NCBI GenBank assembly: GCA_963800285.1
Contig: CAWDAL010000029.1
Location: forward strand, 134,077-198,076
Origin: DASUPK01 sp963800285
GTDB taxonomy: Bacteria > Actinomycetota > Thermoleophilia > Solirubrobacterales > 70-9
Length of the DNA stretch: 64,000 nt
Direction of reading: 5' to 3'
The notes below the pieces were generated by a model, which ran no database searches, was not told where the DNA came from, and saw only the letters and a program-made list of their open reading frames with translations. A program made the translations under genes and the position numbers. Positions 63,999 to 64,000 of the stretch are shown piece after piece (position 1 is the stretch's first letter; the number at the start of each line of letters is the position of its first letter).

Positions 63999-64000
63999 TT

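Overview
The window is a dense, high-GC (visibly about two-thirds or more G+C) bacterial chromosome segment. It reads as actinobacterial. It has a dnaK-grpE-dnaJ-hspR operon with the MerR-type repressor HspR. It also has inositol-3-phosphate synthase next to a CDP-alcohol phosphatidyltransferase, F420/deazaflavin-type oxidoreductases (LLM and Ddn-like families), and a radical SAM protein of the mycobacterial Rv2578c type. A deep-branching actinobacterium such as Thermoleophilia/Solirubrobacterales is my best guess, from gene content only. No phage, plasmid, IS element or CRISPR array was seen. No stretch above 300 bases lacks a gene; the longest gaps are 59939-60112, 61727-61893 and 30683-30847.

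Layout. 1-3363: a clipped gene, then UdgX and a radical SAM protein diverging from a LexA-type SOS box, an Rrf2 regulator, tRNA-Lys and an HNH protein. 3370-17964: de novo purine synthesis on the minus strand (purD, purE, then purB, purC, purS, purQ, purL, purF, purN, purH). It is interrupted by a LysR/NTF2 pair, a glutaredoxin-like gene, an exported beta-propeller gene and an NTF2-like protein with a sigma region 4-like tail. purM and purK are not in the window. 17996-22424: a GYD protein, a methyltransferase, a crotonase and a cell-wall hydrolase pair. 22519-30682: protein quality control (clpB; dnaK-grpE-dnaJ-hspR) around an NTF2 protein and a serine hydrolase.

30848-34268: an exported nuclease-like phosphohydrolase, a cytochrome c, endonuclease III and a haloalkane-dehalogenase-like hydrolase. 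34325-42379: a plus-strand cluster that looks like an inositol-phospholipid/glycolipid pathway (two PAP2 enzymes, a large membrane protein, a CDP-alcohol phosphatidyltransferase, Ino1, and a PimA-like glycosyltransferase fused to a PHP domain). It is followed by a degenerate uracil-DNA-glycosylase-like protein, a zinc ribbon, and an opposing endoglycoceramidase-like GH5 gene. 43979-53399: a MarR/MFS pair, an LLM oxidoreductase, an RNA methyltransferase, helical proteins, argF, tRNA-Glu, a sulfide:quinone-reductase-like flavoprotein, lgt and a small acidic protein. 53401-64000: SDRs, an ATP-grasp protein, a split S15-type hydrolase, a Ddn-like/TetR pair with a perfect palindromic operator, tRNA-Val, a short FtsH, a CNB protein, an FAH-family hydrolase, a cold-shock protein and tRNA-Asp.

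The least ordinary material is: (1) the inositol-lipid cluster, with a GT4-PHP fusion whose catalytic E-x7-E is replaced by R-x7-K; (2) two families of short hairpin repeats with compensatory base changes; (3) the SOS box shared by two DNA-repair genes; (4) an NTF2-HTH fusion inside the purine operon; and (5) an exported hydrolase whose catalytic triad is split across two overlapping frames.
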